The notes under the pieces were generated by a model. The model was not told the origin of the DNA. It ran no database searches and worked only from the letters and a program-made list of their open reading frames with translations. Both the position numbers and the translations under genes were made by a program. Shown piece by piece: positions 52,919-61,718 of a stretch of 64,000 bases of DNA; the stretch's first letter is position 1; every line of letters starts with the position of its first letter. Location of the stretch: contig NZ_BMUG01000004.1 of assembly GCF_014650075.1 (NCBI RefSeq), positions 620,001 through 684,000 of the forward strand, in the 5' to 3' direction. The stretch comes from Streptomyces microflavus (GTDB taxonomy: Bacteria; Actinomycetota; Actinomycetes; Streptomycetales; Streptomycetaceae).

Positions 52919-53886
52919 CGGGACACCCCCAGCTTGGGGTTGAGCACGGATTCGATGGCGCGGCCGCAGAGCGTGAAGGCGAGGGCGACCACGGCGATGG
53001 CGAGTCCGGGCGGGGCGAGGTACCACCAGTTGCCGGAGCTGACCGCCCCCGCCTCACGGGCGTCCTGGAGCAGCCCGCCCCAGGAGACGATCGTCGGATC
53101 GCTGAGCCCGAGGAAGGCGAGGGTCGCTTCGGTGAGGATGGCGGTGGAGATCACCAGCGTGGTCTGGGCGAGCACCAGCGGCATCACATTGGGCAGCACA
53201 TGGCGGGACATGATGTGCCGGTGTCCGCCGCCGAGCGCCCGGGACCGCTCGATGTACGGGCGGGACTCGACGGAGAGCGTCTGCGCGCGGACCAGGCGGG
53301 CGGTGGTCGGCCAGGTCGTCACGCCGATCGCCAGGATGGTCGTCCAGATCGACCGGGAGAGGACCGTGGCCAGGGCGATGGCCAGAACGAGGGTCGGCAT
53401 CACCAGGAACCAGTCCGTGACCCGCATGATGACGGTGGCGTACCAGCCCTTGAAGTGACCTGCGGTGATCCCGATCAGAGTGCCGATCGCCACGGAGAGG
53501 AAGGCGGCCAGCAGGCCGACCGTCAGCGAGACCCGGGTTCCCCAGAGCATCAGGGCGAGCAGGCTGCGTCCGAACTGGTCGGTCCCGAGGGGGAATTCAC
53601 TGCTCGGCGCCTCCATCGGGCCGCCCGGAGCGTTGGTCACGCTCTGCGAGTCGGCCCCCACCAGCAGGGGGGCGGTCAGCGCGAGCAGGGCGATCACCGC
53701 CAGCACGGCGAGGCCGACGAGACCGGCCCGGTGTGTGCGGTACTGCCGCCAGAAGCGGAGGGCGGCCTGCCGCCTCCGGGCCCGGGCCAGCGCGCGCGGG
53801 CTGTCTCCCGGTACGGTCCCGGGTTTCCCCGGGAGCCTCCCGTCGTCCGGCTTCTGCGGGTCGGACTTCTCCAGCGACGTCGTCAT
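52915..53886 (-). CDS. Oligopeptide ABC transporter permease (OppC type)
   Basis: 323 residues. A cytoplasmic N-terminal stretch of about 45 residues is followed by six predicted membrane helices; the EAA loop is SRALGGGHRHIMSRHVLPNVMP. The ATG overlaps the upstream permease stop (ATGA) and the stop overlaps the OppD TTG, so four genes form one translational chain. It forms half of the channel. Confidence 0.92.
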   Translation of the reverse strand: MTTSLEKSDPQKPDDGRLPGKPGTVPGDSPRALARARRRQAALRFWRQYRTHRAGLVGLAVLAVIALLALTAPLLVGADSQSVTNAPGGPMEAPSSEFPLGTDQFGRSLLALMLWGTRVSLTVGLLAAFLSVAIGTLIGITAGHFKGWYATVIMRVTDWFLVMPTLVLAIALATVLSRSIWTTILAIGVTTWPTTARLVRAQTLSVESRPYIERSRALGGGHRHIMSRHVLPNVMPLVLAQTTLVISTAILTEATLAFLGLSDPTIVSWGGLLQDAREAGAVSSGNWWYLAPPGLAIAVVALAFTLCGRAIESVLNPKLGVSR

Positions 53887-54974
53887 CGGCCCACCCGGGG
53901 ATCCAGCAGCGGATAGATCACATCGGCCAGCGTGTTCATCAGGATCACCGCGGAGGCGAAGACGAAGAACAGCGCCTGCACCAACGGCAGGTCGGGCACG
54001 CTGAGCGCCTGGTAGAACAGGCCGCCGAGCCCCGGCCAGGAGAACACCGTCTCCACCAGGATCGCCCCCGCCACCGTCGTACCGAGGTTCACGAAGAGCA
54101 GCGTCACCGTCGGCAGCATCGCGTTCGGCACGGCGTGCTTCCGGCGTACGAGATCGTCCCGCAGCCCCTTGGCGCGGGCGGTCGTCAGATAGTCGCTGCC
54201 CATCTCGTCGAGCAGCGAGGAGCGCATCACCAGCAGGGTGCGCGCGTACTCCACCGCGACGAGCGTGATGACGGGCAGCACCATGTGGTGGGCGATGTCG
54301 AGCACGCGGTCGAAGCCGGTGGTGGAACCGGACTCCATGCCGCCGGTCGGGAAGAGCCCCGGGATCGGGCCGATGCCCACCGACAGGGTGATGATGAGGA
54401 GCAGGCCCAGCCAGAACGAGGGCACCGAGTACAGCGTCAGCGCGAACGCGGTGTTGGTCCGGTCCCCGGCGGAGCCGTTGCGCCAGGCGGAGCGGGCACC
54501 GAGCCAGATGCCGAGCAGCGTGTAGATGACGAACGCCGTGCCGGTGAGCAGCAGGGTGGCGGGCAGCGCCTCGCCGATCTTGTCGATGACGGGGGCCCGG
54601 AACTGGTACGACGTACCGAAGTCGCCGGTCAGAGCCTTGCCGCAGTACTGGGTGAACTGCTGCCAGAGCGGCAGGTCGAGCCCGAACTCACGGCGCATCG
54701 CCGCGATCTGTTCGGTCGACACCTGACGGCCGCCGGTCATCTCCTTGACCGGGTCGCCGGGGATCAGCCGGAAGAGGAAGAAGCTGGTGACGAGGACGGC
54801 GAAGAGGGAGACGGCCGCCCCGGCCAGCTTGCCCGCCGCGTAACGGAGGTAGGCGGCCGTACTGCGGGAGCGCGGGGAGCGGGCCGGCGGCCCGGCCGGA
54901 GCCGGGCCGCCGGATTCGGTGCTCTCCACGCCCGCCGCGCCCTTCAGGAGCGCGGGAGTGCTTTCTGAGCTCAT
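53883..54974 (-). CDS. Oligopeptide ABC transporter permease (OppB type)
   Basis: 363 residues with an N-terminal Pro/Ser-rich extension of about 40 residues, then a first helix (KLAGAAVSLFAVLVTSFFLFRLIPGDP) carrying the OppB-type FRLIPGDP motif, and the EAA loop TTARAKGLRDDLVRRKHAVPNAMLP. ATG at 54974 lies 3 bp beyond the stop of the binding-protein gene. Substrate specificity is set by that protein. Confidence 0.92.
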   Translation of the reverse strand: MSSESTPALLKGAAGVESTESGGPAPAGPPARSPRSRSTAAYLRYAAGKLAGAAVSLFAVLVTSFFLFRLIPGDPVKEMTGGRQVSTEQIAAMRREFGLDLPLWQQFTQYCGKALTGDFGTSYQFRAPVIDKIGEALPATLLLTGTAFVIYTLLGIWLGARSAWRNGSAGDRTNTAFALTLYSVPSFWLGLLLIITLSVGIGPIPGLFPTGGMESGSTTGFDRVLDIAHHMVLPVITLVAVEYARTLLVMRSSLLDEMGSDYLTTARAKGLRDDLVRRKHAVPNAMLPTVTLLFVNLGTTVAGAILVETVFSWPGLGGLFYQALSVPDLPLVQALFFVFASAVILMNTLADVIYPLLDPRVGR

Positions 54975-54977
54975 GGA

Positions 54978-56855
54978 CTATTCACGGTCTTCCGCGGTGG
55001 AGCGGCGACGCATGGCGAACAGCAGTCCGCCACCGGCGAGGACGACGACGGCGATCCCGACCCCGATGAGCACTCCGGTGGAGGAGCCACCGGAGTCGGA
55101 GGAACCGGACGAGGAGGCCCCGGCGGCCGGCACGGCCGACCACCAGCTCCAGTAACCGTCCTGGCCGTAGATGTTGCCCGCGGCCGACGGCATGGTGGTG
55201 ATGGACTTGATGTGGTCGGTGCGGTAGGCCTCGACGGCATTCGGGTACGCCATGACGTTCATGTACCCGGTGTCGTACAGCCGCGACTCCAGTTGCCGGA
55301 CAAGATCCGCCCGCTTGGCGGGGTCGTACTCCGCCAGTTGCTTCTTGTAGAGCTCGTCGTACTGCTTGTCGCAGATGAAGTTGTCGGTCGCGGCCGACTC
55401 CTTCGCCTTGGACGGCAGCGCGGCACAGGTGTGGATCGACAGGACGAAGTCGGGGTCGGGGTTGACGGACCAGCCGTCGAAAGCGAGGTCGTACTCACCG
55501 GCGTACCAGGGGTCGGAGACGTTGTCGAGGCAGTCGACCTTCAGCCCGATGCCCTGCTCGCCCCACCACTCCTGGAGGTACTTGCCGATCGCCTTGTCGT
55601 TGGGGTCGGTGGCGTGGCAGAGGATACGGAAGTCGAGCGGCTTGCCGTCCTTGCCGACGCGCTTGCCCGCGCCGTTCTTCTTGTACCCGGCCTCGTCCAG
55701 CAGGGCGGCGGCCTTCACGGGGTCGTAGGAGAGCTTCTGACCGTCCGACGGCTTCCAGAAGTAGTCGGAGAAGCGCGGCGGGATGTACCCCTCGCCCTCG
55801 ACGGCGTGGCCCTGGAAGACCTTGTCGATGATCGTCTTGCGGTCGACCGCCATGAACAGCGCGTGCCGCACCTTCTGGTCCAGCAGCGCCGGGTGGCCGT
55901 CGCCGAACTTCTTCCCGTCCTTGGTACGGGCTCCGGGGTTGACGGCGAGCGCGAAGAAGCGCCGGCCCGGGGCGTCGTTCACCTTGATGTCCGGGGCGCT
56001 CTCCAGCGAGGCGGACTGGGCCGGGGTCAGGCTGGGGCTGCCCGCGACGAAGGACACCTCGCCCTTGCGCAGGGCGGCGACGGCCGCGTCCTGGTCCTTG
56101 TAGTAGCGGAAGACCAGCTCGTCGAACTTGGGCGACCCGCGCCAGAAGTCCTTGTTGGCCTTGAGCTTCACGAAGCTGTCGACCTTGTAGTCCGTCAGGA
56201 TGAACGGGCCGTTCCCCACGACGGGGAAGTCCTTGTCGTTGTTGAACTTGGAGAAGTCACCGACCTTCTCCCAGACGTGCCGGGGCACGATCGGCACATC
56301 GAGCGCGGCCATCGTGGCCTGTGGCTCCTTGAGCTCGATGACCAGCTTGTCCTTGCTGGGAGCGGTCACCTTCTCGAAGTTGCCGACGAAGCTCCCGTTG
56401 GAGGTGGCCGCGCCCTCGTCGGTCATCATCTTGTTGAACGTCCAGGCCGCGTCCTCGGCGGTGGCCTGCTGCCCGTCGGACCACTTCGAGTCCGGCCGGA
56501 TCGTGTACGTCCACGTCAGCTTGTCGGCGGACGGCTCCCACGCGGTGGCGAGCCCCGGGATCGCCTTGTTGTCCTTGGCGTCGTAGTTGGTCAGGTAGTC
56601 GTACATGAGCCGGTGGATGCTCGTGCTCAGCAGCCGCTGGGCGAGGAACGGGCTCAGCGAGTCGACACTCTGCGCCACGGCGACCGTGAGCGTCGTCTTT
56701 CCGCCGTCGGCGCGGGCTTCGGAGGGCGCGGGCGCGATCGGGTTTCCCGGGACGACGGCCCCGGCGGTGAGCGCCAGGGCGGCCGCGCCCGAGGCCAGCA
56801 AGGTGCGCAAGCGCCTGCCGGGCCGGGGGGTGCGGGAGGAAACTCTTGTGACCAT
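54978..56855 (-). CDS. Oligopeptide-type substrate-binding protein with C-terminal membrane anchor
   Basis: 625 residues, SBP_bac_5 family: AVAQSVDSLSPFLAQRLL, the YTIRPDSKWSDGQQATAEDAAW block and FDGWSVNPDPDF. The N-terminus has a signal peptide (about residues 1-48) but no lipobox Cys. Instead the C-terminus has a Ser/Gly linker and a membrane helix (about 595-615, GVLIGVGIAVVVLAGGGLLF) followed by MRRRSTAEDRE, so the protein is predicted to be tethered by its C-terminus. It binds peptides or related solutes for the four proteins encoded downstream. The ATG at 56855 follows GGAGGAAACTCTTGTG. Confidence 0.9.
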   Translation of the reverse strand: MVTRVSSRTPRPGRRLRTLLASGAAALALTAGAVVPGNPIAPAPSEARADGGKTTLTVAVAQSVDSLSPFLAQRLLSTSIHRLMYDYLTNYDAKDNKAIPGLATAWEPSADKLTWTYTIRPDSKWSDGQQATAEDAAWTFNKMMTDEGAATSNGSFVGNFEKVTAPSKDKLVIELKEPQATMAALDVPIVPRHVWEKVGDFSKFNNDKDFPVVGNGPFILTDYKVDSFVKLKANKDFWRGSPKFDELVFRYYKDQDAAVAALRKGEVSFVAGSPSLTPAQSASLESAPDIKVNDAPGRRFFALAVNPGARTKDGKKFGDGHPALLDQKVRHALFMAVDRKTIIDKVFQGHAVEGEGYIPPRFSDYFWKPSDGQKLSYDPVKAAALLDEAGYKKNGAGKRVGKDGKPLDFRILCHATDPNDKAIGKYLQEWWGEQGIGLKVDCLDNVSDPWYAGEYDLAFDGWSVNPDPDFVLSIHTCAALPSKAKESAATDNFICDKQYDELYKKQLAEYDPAKRADLVRQLESRLYDTGYMNVMAYPNAVEAYRTDHIKSITTMPSAAGNIYGQDGYWSWWSAVPAAGASSSGSSDSGGSSTGVLIGVGIAVVVLAGGGLLFAMRRRSTAEDRE

Positions 56856-56927
56856 GGACGGGGACCTCGCGTCATCACTCGCTTGAGAAGGCGGGTTGAT
56901 CTCTGGTTCGCCAGCTGGTGAAGCGAA

Positions 56928-56956
56928 GGTTTATCAGCGGTCGCGAGGCTCGTCAA
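56928..56956 (-). promoter_or_regulatory. Predicted promoter of the oligopeptide transporter operon
   Basis: Reading on the minus strand, TTGACG (56956-56951), 17 bp, then TAAACC (56933-56928). The implied start gives a leader of about 65 nt for the binding-protein gene at 56855. A good match to a vegetative promoter. Confidence 0.6.
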
Positions 56957-56997
56957 CGGTCCGTCAAACCGCGTGTGGGCTGCGAAAACAGCCAAAA

Positions 56998-57027
56998 GGG
57001 CCCGCACCGCGCGAGCGGTACGGGCCC
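56998..57027 (-). terminator. Intrinsic terminator after the EspI-like ATPase gene
   Basis: 13-bp arms with one mismatch (57027-57015 and 57010-56998 in minus-strand order), GCGA/TCGC loop, followed on the minus strand by TTTT, one of the few terminators here with a T-tract. Confidence 0.8.
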
Positions 57028-57051
57028 TCATTGGTTTAGACCTCTAACGCC

Positions 57052-60000
57052 TTACTGGTGAGGAGCCTGCGGCGGCTGCGGAGGCGTCTGCTGCCACCCC
57101 GCCGGATCCACCGGACCCTGCAGATCGGGCCGGCCTGCGGGGTTGTCCTGACCACCCGGCTGACCCTGCGGCGGGGCGGCCGGGGCCGGTCCACCCGTCT
57201 GGGCGTGCGGTCCACCCGGCCGGTCCTGCGGGGGGAGCGGCTGCTGCCACCCGTTCTGCGGGCCGGGCTGCGGGGGATAGGGCTGCTGCGGGGGCTGCGG
57301 AGCGCCCGGCTGTCCGGCCGACTGATATCCCCCGTACGGCGGCTGGGGCTGCTGTCCGGGGTAGGGCTGCTGGCCCTGGCCCGGCTGGCCCTGACCCTGG
57401 TGCACCGGCTGGCCCTGGTGTCCCGGCTGGCCCGGCTGACCGGGGTGCGGCTGCTGCTGGTAGGGCCGGCCGGGGGCGGGCTGCTGCGGTGCGTACGGCT
57501 GCTGACCGCCGGGGCCCGGCTGCTGCGGCGGGTAGGGCTGCTGCTGTCCCGGGTAGGGCTGGTGCTGGCCCTGCGCCGGCTGACCGGGGATCTGCTGACC
57601 GGGGATCTGCTGGCCCGGGGCCGGGTAGCCCTGCTGGCCCGGCATCGGCGGGGCGTACTGCGGGGGCGGGTTCTGGCCGTCCCCGGTCCACAGCCCCTGC
57701 TGCTGCTGGGCGCGCGCGAAGTCCTCCGCGACGAGGGCCGAGAGGTGGAAGTACGCCTCGCGGGTCTTGGGCCGCATCATGTCGAGGTCGACCTCGGCGC
57801 CCGCCGCCAGGTGCTCGTCGAACGGGACGACCACGACACCCCGGCAGCGCGTCTCGAAGTGCTGCACGATGTCGTCGACCTTGATCATCTTGCCGGTCTC
57901 GCGGACCCCGGAGATGACGGTGAGCGAACGCTGCACCAGGTCCGCGTACCCGTGCGCCGACAGCCAGTCCAGCGTGGTGGAGGCGCTGGAGGCGCCGTCG
58001 ACCGAGGGCGTGGAGATGATGATCAGCTGGTCGGCGAGGTCCAGCACACCGCGCATGGCGCTGTAGAGGAGGCCGGTGCCCGAGTCGGTGAGGATGATCG
58101 GGTACTGCTTGCCGAGCACGTCGATCGCGCGCCGGTAGTCCTCGTCGTTGAACGCCGTGGAGACCGCCGGGTCCACGTCGTTGGCGATGATCTCCAGGCC
58201 GGAGGGCGCCTGCGAGGTGAACCGCCGGATGTCCATGTACGAGTTGAGGTACGGGATCGCCTGGACCAGGTCGCGGATGGTGGCCCCGGTCTCGCGCCGC
58301 ACCCGTCGGCCGAGCGTGCCCGCGTCCGGGTTGGCGTCGATGGCGAGGATCTTGTCCTGCCGCTCGGTGGCCAGGGTCGAGCCCAGCGCGGTCGTCGTGG
58401 TGGTCTTGCCGACCCCGCCCTTGAGGCTGATGACGGCGATCCGGTAGCAGGAGAGGACCGGTGTACGGATCAGCTCCAGCTTGCGCAGCCGCTCGGCCTC
58501 CTCCTTCTTCCCGCCCAGCTTGAACCGGGAGGCGGCGGAGGGGTTCCGGCTGCTCTTCGCCTTCTGCTTGCCCCTCACGAGCCGGTCGGAGGAGAGCTCG
58601 ACGGCCGCCGTGTAGCCGAGGGGCGCACCCGGTACGGAACGCTCGCGCTGGTCGTGCGTGACCGGGGTGGGCCAGGCGCCGCCCGCGCGGGGGTCGACGG
58701 GTTGGCCCGGCTGGCCCTGGTGCTGCTGGCCGGGATGGGGCTGGTGACCGGGGTGCGGCTGCTGGCCGTGTGCGCCCGGCTGGCCCGGCTGCTGCTGGGC
58801 CGGGATGTGGGGCGGCTGGGGGCGGCCCTGCTGCTGGTACGGCTCCGGCTGCTGCGGGGCGGTCGGGGCGATGGGCGCGGGCAGGTTGGGAGTGGGCTGC
58901 GCCGGGAAGGGGGCCGGCTGCTGGTGCTGCTGGTGCTGCTGGTGCTGCTGGTGCTGCTGGTGCTGCTGGTGCTGCTGGGGTGCGTTGGGTTCCTGGGGCG
59001 GTTGGGCCTGCGGGAAGCCGTAGCCGCCTTGCGCGCCCTGCGGGGGCTGCTGCTGCTGGTGGTGTTGCTGCGGGAAGCCGTAGCCGCCTGCGCCCTGGGG
59101 GGCCTGGGGCGGCAGGGGTGCTCCTTGGCCGCCCTGACCGCCAGGTCCGCCCTGGCCGGGGAGCTGCTGGGGCTGCTGCGGCGCGTGGGGCTGCTGAGGG
59201 GCCTGCGGCGGCTGGGCCGCGTGCGGGAAGCCGTAACCGCCGGGGGCCTCGTGGGGCGGCACGGGGGCGGGCCACTGCGCCGCGGGCTGAGGGGCGGCGG
59301 GCTGCGGGGCGGCCGGCTGGAAGGCGGGCGGCAGCGGGGGGAGTGCGCCGCCCTCGGCGGGCGCGGACCAGGGCACCGGCGCGGCGGAGGCCTGCGGTCC
59401 GGGCAGGGCGGCGGGCGGGGCGTCCTGGGCAGCGGCGTCCTGCGGGGCGCCGTCGGCCTGGACACCTGCCTCGGTGCCGGAGCCGGTGCCGGTCCCCGTG
59501 CCTGCGTCGGAATCGGGGGCCTGGTCGCCGTCCGTGCCGTTGTCCGCGCTGTCGTCCGGGGCGGGCACGTCGTCCGTGTCCGCCGGGTCCGGGGCGTCGG
59601 CGGAGTCCGCGAGCTTCGGGGCATCCGCGTCGGACGATGTGCCGGTGCCGGTGCCGGTGCCGGTTTCCGCGTGGGGGTCGGGGTCGGCGGTGGCGGAACC
59701 CGCGTCCGTACCGTCGGCTGCCGTCGAGCTCGTCTCCGTACCGGAGGAGGCCGAACCCGCCTCCGTACCGGAAGAGTTCGCCGCTGCCTCGCGCTCGGCG
59801 ATCTCCCGCTGGAGGGCGGCCGGGGAGAACCGCATCGTGGCGCCGCTCTCCACATCGCCACCGCCGAACGGACCCGGGGCACCGGCCCCCTCGCCGGACG
59901 CGACCGGAGGGTTCGTCGCCCCCGGAACGACAGGCCCGACCGGATCGGCAGCCGGAGCGGCCGTCTCCGGAGCAGCCGACTCGGCCGCCGTCGGCACGGC

Positions 60001-60306
60001 AGGCTCGACGGGTGCCGGGGCAGGTGTGTTCGCGGGCGGAGCTGGAGGGGCGGGGGCCCAGTTGGGGTCGAAACCGCCCTGGGGCGGCTGCCCGGGCACG
60101 GACACCGGCGCCCCGTGCGGCGGCGGAGGCGGCGCCAAGTGGGAGCCGGCTCCCCCCGACGAGTCCCCCGCCGCGTTCTGCGTGTACCAGGCGGGAGGGG
60201 TGTAGTCGATGGTGAACTCACCCGTCATCTCGGCGGGATCCGCGTCGGACGACTCGTCGACGGGCGTGTTCCATCCGCCGCGGGTCTCGTCCCGATCGCT
60301 GTTCAC
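57052..60306 (-). CDS. EspI-like type VII secretion ATPase with long Pro/Gln-rich regions
   Basis: 1084 residues. Residues 1 to about 615 are Pro/Gln/Ala-rich and disordered, with acidic Thr/Gly-Asp runs, GYGFPQ repeats and an HQQ array. A ParA/MinD-type ATPase domain (about 620-890) has the deviant Walker [10 protein letters not shown] starting at 629, switch I-like [12 protein letters not shown] and [11 protein letters not shown]. The C-terminal 190 residues are again Pro/Gln-rich. This layout fits the EspI/SCO5717-type ATPases beside ESX clusters; the mycobacterial member modulates secretion when ATP is low. It reads away from eccE with the DUF397 gene between. The ATG at 60306 has the GGAGG of CAGGAGGCAT upstream. 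Confidence 0.9.
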   Translation of the reverse strand: MNSDRDETRGGWNTPVDESSDADPAEMTGEFTIDYTPPAWYTQNAAGDSSGGAGSHLAPPPPPHGAPVSVPGQPPQGGFDPNWAPAPPAPPANTPAPAPVEPAVPTAAESAAPETAAPAADPVGPVVPGATNPPVASGEGAGAPGPFGGGDVESGATMRFSPAALQREIAEREAAANSSGTEAGSASSGTETSSTAADGTDAGSATADPDPHAETGTGTGTGTSSDADAPKLADSADAPDPADTDDVPAPDDSADNGTDGDQAPDSDAGTGTGTGSGTEAGVQADGAPQDAAAQDAPPAALPGPQASAAPVPWSAPAEGGALPPLPPAFQPAAPQPAAPQPAAQWPAPVPPHEAPGGYGFPHAAQPPQAPQQPHAPQQPQQLPGQGGPGGQGGQGAPLPPQAPQGAGGYGFPQQHHQQQQPPQGAQGGYGFPQAQPPQEPNAPQQHQQHQQHQQHQQHQQHQQPAPFPAQPTPNLPAPIAPTAPQQPEPYQQQGRPQPPHIPAQQQPGQPGAHGQQPHPGHQPHPGQQHQGQPGQPVDPRAGGAWPTPVTHDQRERSVPGAPLGYTAAVELSSDRLVRGKQKAKSSRNPSAASRFKLGGKKEEAERLRKLELIRTPVLSCYRIAVISLKGGVGKTTTTTALGSTLATERQDKILAIDANPDAGTLGRRVRRETGATIRDLVQAIPYLNSYMDIRRFTSQAPSGLEIIANDVDPAVSTAFNDEDYRRAIDVLGKQYPIILTDSGTGLLYSAMRGVLDLADQLIIISTPSVDGASSASTTLDWLSAHGYADLVQRSLTVISGVRETGKMIKVDDIVQHFETRCRGVVVVPFDEHLAAGAEVDLDMMRPKTREAYFHLSALVAEDFARAQQQQGLWTGDGQNPPPQYAPPMPGQQGYPAPGQQIPGQQIPGQPAQGQHQPYPGQQQPYPPQQPGPGGQQPYAPQQPAPGRPYQQQPHPGQPGQPGHQGQPVHQGQGQPGQGQQPYPGQQPQPPYGGYQSAGQPGAPQPPQQPYPPQPGPQNGWQQPLPPQDRPGGPHAQTGGPAPAAPPQGQPGGQDNPAGRPDLQGPVDPAGWQQTPPQPPQAPHQ
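58918..58980 (-). repeat. (CTGCTGGTG)6 microsatellite coding (HQQ)6 plus PQQ
   Basis: Six exact copies of a 9-bp unit (58918-58971, plus-strand CTGCTGGTG) and a seventh with one change (58972-58980). On the coding strand this is PQQ followed by six HQQ. Exact repeats make a hypervariable site plausible. Confidence 0.95.
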
Positions 60307-60635
60307 TATGCCTCCTGGTGTGGTCGAGCACCCTTGTGCCGTGGTGGGTGGGGGCGACCGGTCTCATGGGCCCGGTACGCCCGGCTCTCCCCCTTGCGAC
60401 GCGCACAACCCGCTCGCAGGTTTCTTCTGCCGCGCCCCACCCACCCTAATCGCCATCGGGCGAACTCCGGCAGGCCGTATCGCACGGCAAAGAACACCCC
60501 CCGGGCCACCTGCCGCTCACCGGCGAACCGAGTAGGGCAGAAGCGGAAGAGAGAGGCGGTCAATTCAGGTGATGTACGGACACGGCGAAGGGTGGCCGCC
60601 CGGTCGGGCAGCCACCCTCGCACCGCATACGACGC
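60307..60635. other. Intergenic region between the EspI-like and DUF397 genes
   Basis: 329 bp without a convincing coding sequence. It contains the DUF397 terminator at 60589-60618. On the minus strand, TAGGGT (60448-60443) could be a -10 box for the EspI-like gene, though no good -35 is seen. G/C runs near the ATG give a leader of about 130 nt. No known riboswitch pattern seen. Confidence 0.5.
60589..60618 (-). terminator. Terminator after the DUF397 gene
   Basis: 13-bp arms with one mismatch (60589-60601 and 60606-60618) and a GGTC loop, 18 bp beyond the stop codon on the minus strand. Confidence 0.65.
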
Positions 60636-60869
60636 CTACTTGAGGTCGAACTCACCGTCGCGGGCACCCAGGACGAACGCCCGCCACTCCGCCTCGGTGT
60701 ACCGCAGGACGGTGTCCGGGTCCAGGGAGGAGCGCATCGCGACCGCACCCCCGGGCAGATGCGCGATCTCGACCCGCTCCTCGACGTCCTCGGTGCCGGG
60801 TGCGCTCAGCCACTCCACGCCCGAGATGTCGAGAGCGTAGAGCTCGTCCTTTTCCTGCTGGGTGCCCAT
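60636..60869 (-). CDS. DUF397-domain small protein
   Basis: 77 residues. The DUF397 pattern is present: an N-terminal DISGVEWLSA segment, VEIAHLPGGAVAMRSSLDPD, and YTEAEWRAFVLGARDGEFD at the C-terminus. DUF397 proteins usually pair with a helix-turn-helix regulator encoded next door and several influence Streptomyces development; none is adjacent here. ATG at 60869 follows GAAGGGACGCCGG. It lies within the ESX gene run, between the EspI-like gene and the unknown locus protein. Confidence 0.88.
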   Translation of the reverse strand: MGTQQEKDELYALDISGVEWLSAPGTEDVEERVEIAHLPGGAVAMRSSLDPDTVLRYTEAEWRAFVLGARDGEFDLK

Positions 60870-60966
60870 GCCGGCGTCCCTTCCGATCGAACTGTCGAAC
60901 TGTGTGTCGTTGCGTGGTCCATGCTCCCTGGTGGGAGGGGCACATGTGATGCGAACGGGAGAGGAA

Positions 60967-61689
60967 TCAGTCCATCCGGCGAGCTGTGCCCAGCAGTCCG
61001 GTCTCCGCGTCCGTCGCACTCGTCATCACCCAGTGGTGGTCCCGGCCCGCCACCCAGAGCGTCACGCCGTCCGCCAGCGTCGGCAGCGCCTCGCTCTCGG
61101 CCCGTGCGAGCCCCAGGATCCGGCCGATCTGCTCCGCCTCGTCGGGCGAGACCCGCTGGATGCCCACGAGCGCCGAGGAGCGCATCAACCGGGGCGCCAC
61201 GGGACTCAGATAGGGCAGCAGCGTCAGCACGGACTGCCAGGGGGAGGAGATCACCCGGCCGCGCGGCGGCCGCATGCCGCAGTCGCGGATCACCACCACG
61301 GGGCTGCCGACCGTCGCCCCGGTCGGCGGGACGCGCCCCACGTCGTACAGGGAGACGCACTCAAGTCCGGCGCCCGCCGCCTGCGCCAGCGTCGTCCAGG
61401 CCTGGACCCGCCCGGTCTCGACCGCCACCCGGGCACCCGTCCCGGCGGCGCGCAGCGCCAGCACCTGCGCCGTCCACAGGCCACCGATCAGCGTGACGTC
61501 GTACGGGACGGGCCGGTGGAACCCGATCAGCTGCGGGCGCCCCTCCGCGTCGTCGCCGATGATCACGCCGTCGTCGCCGACCGGGAGCGACAGGGCGCCC
61601 AGATGGCCGGTGAGCACGGTATGGCCCGCGTGGCGGGGGCCGAGCAGTCCGCGCCTGGCCCCGATCCGCTCCGTCACGCCGCCCGCCAC
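60967..61689 (-). CDS. Type VII locus-associated protein of unknown function
   Basis: 240 residues from GTG 61689, which follows GCGGAGCAGC; the conserved part runs from RGLLGPRHAGHTVLTGHLGALSLP to the C-terminus. No membrane helix or enzymatic motif is obvious. The first third suggests a beta-rich fold with repeated short strands (GDDGVIIGDDAEGRPQLIGF), and DVTLIGGLWTAQVLALRAA may contact a partner. It lies 29 bp after eccE on the same strand, so it probably belongs to the ESX operon. I do not recognise a named family; it may be an accessory to EccE. Confidence 0.8.
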   Translation of the reverse strand: MAGGVTERIGARRGLLGPRHAGHTVLTGHLGALSLPVGDDGVIIGDDAEGRPQLIGFHRPVPYDVTLIGGLWTAQVLALRAAGTGARVAVETGRVQAWTTLAQAAGAGLECVSLYDVGRVPPTGATVGSPVVVIRDCGMRPPRGRVISSPWQSVLTLLPYLSPVAPRLMRSSALVGIQRVSPDEAEQIGRILGLARAESEALPTLADGVTLWVAGRDHHWVMTSATDAETGLLGTARRMD

Positions 61690-61718
61690 CGCTGCTCCGC
61701 CTCTCCTCGATCCGCTCC

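Noticed and set aside
58575..60221. Alternative Pro/Arg/Ser-rich frame opposite or beside the EspI-like gene
   Set aside because: Frame-shifted reading of the same low-complexity DNA; the ATPase motif fixes the true frame.
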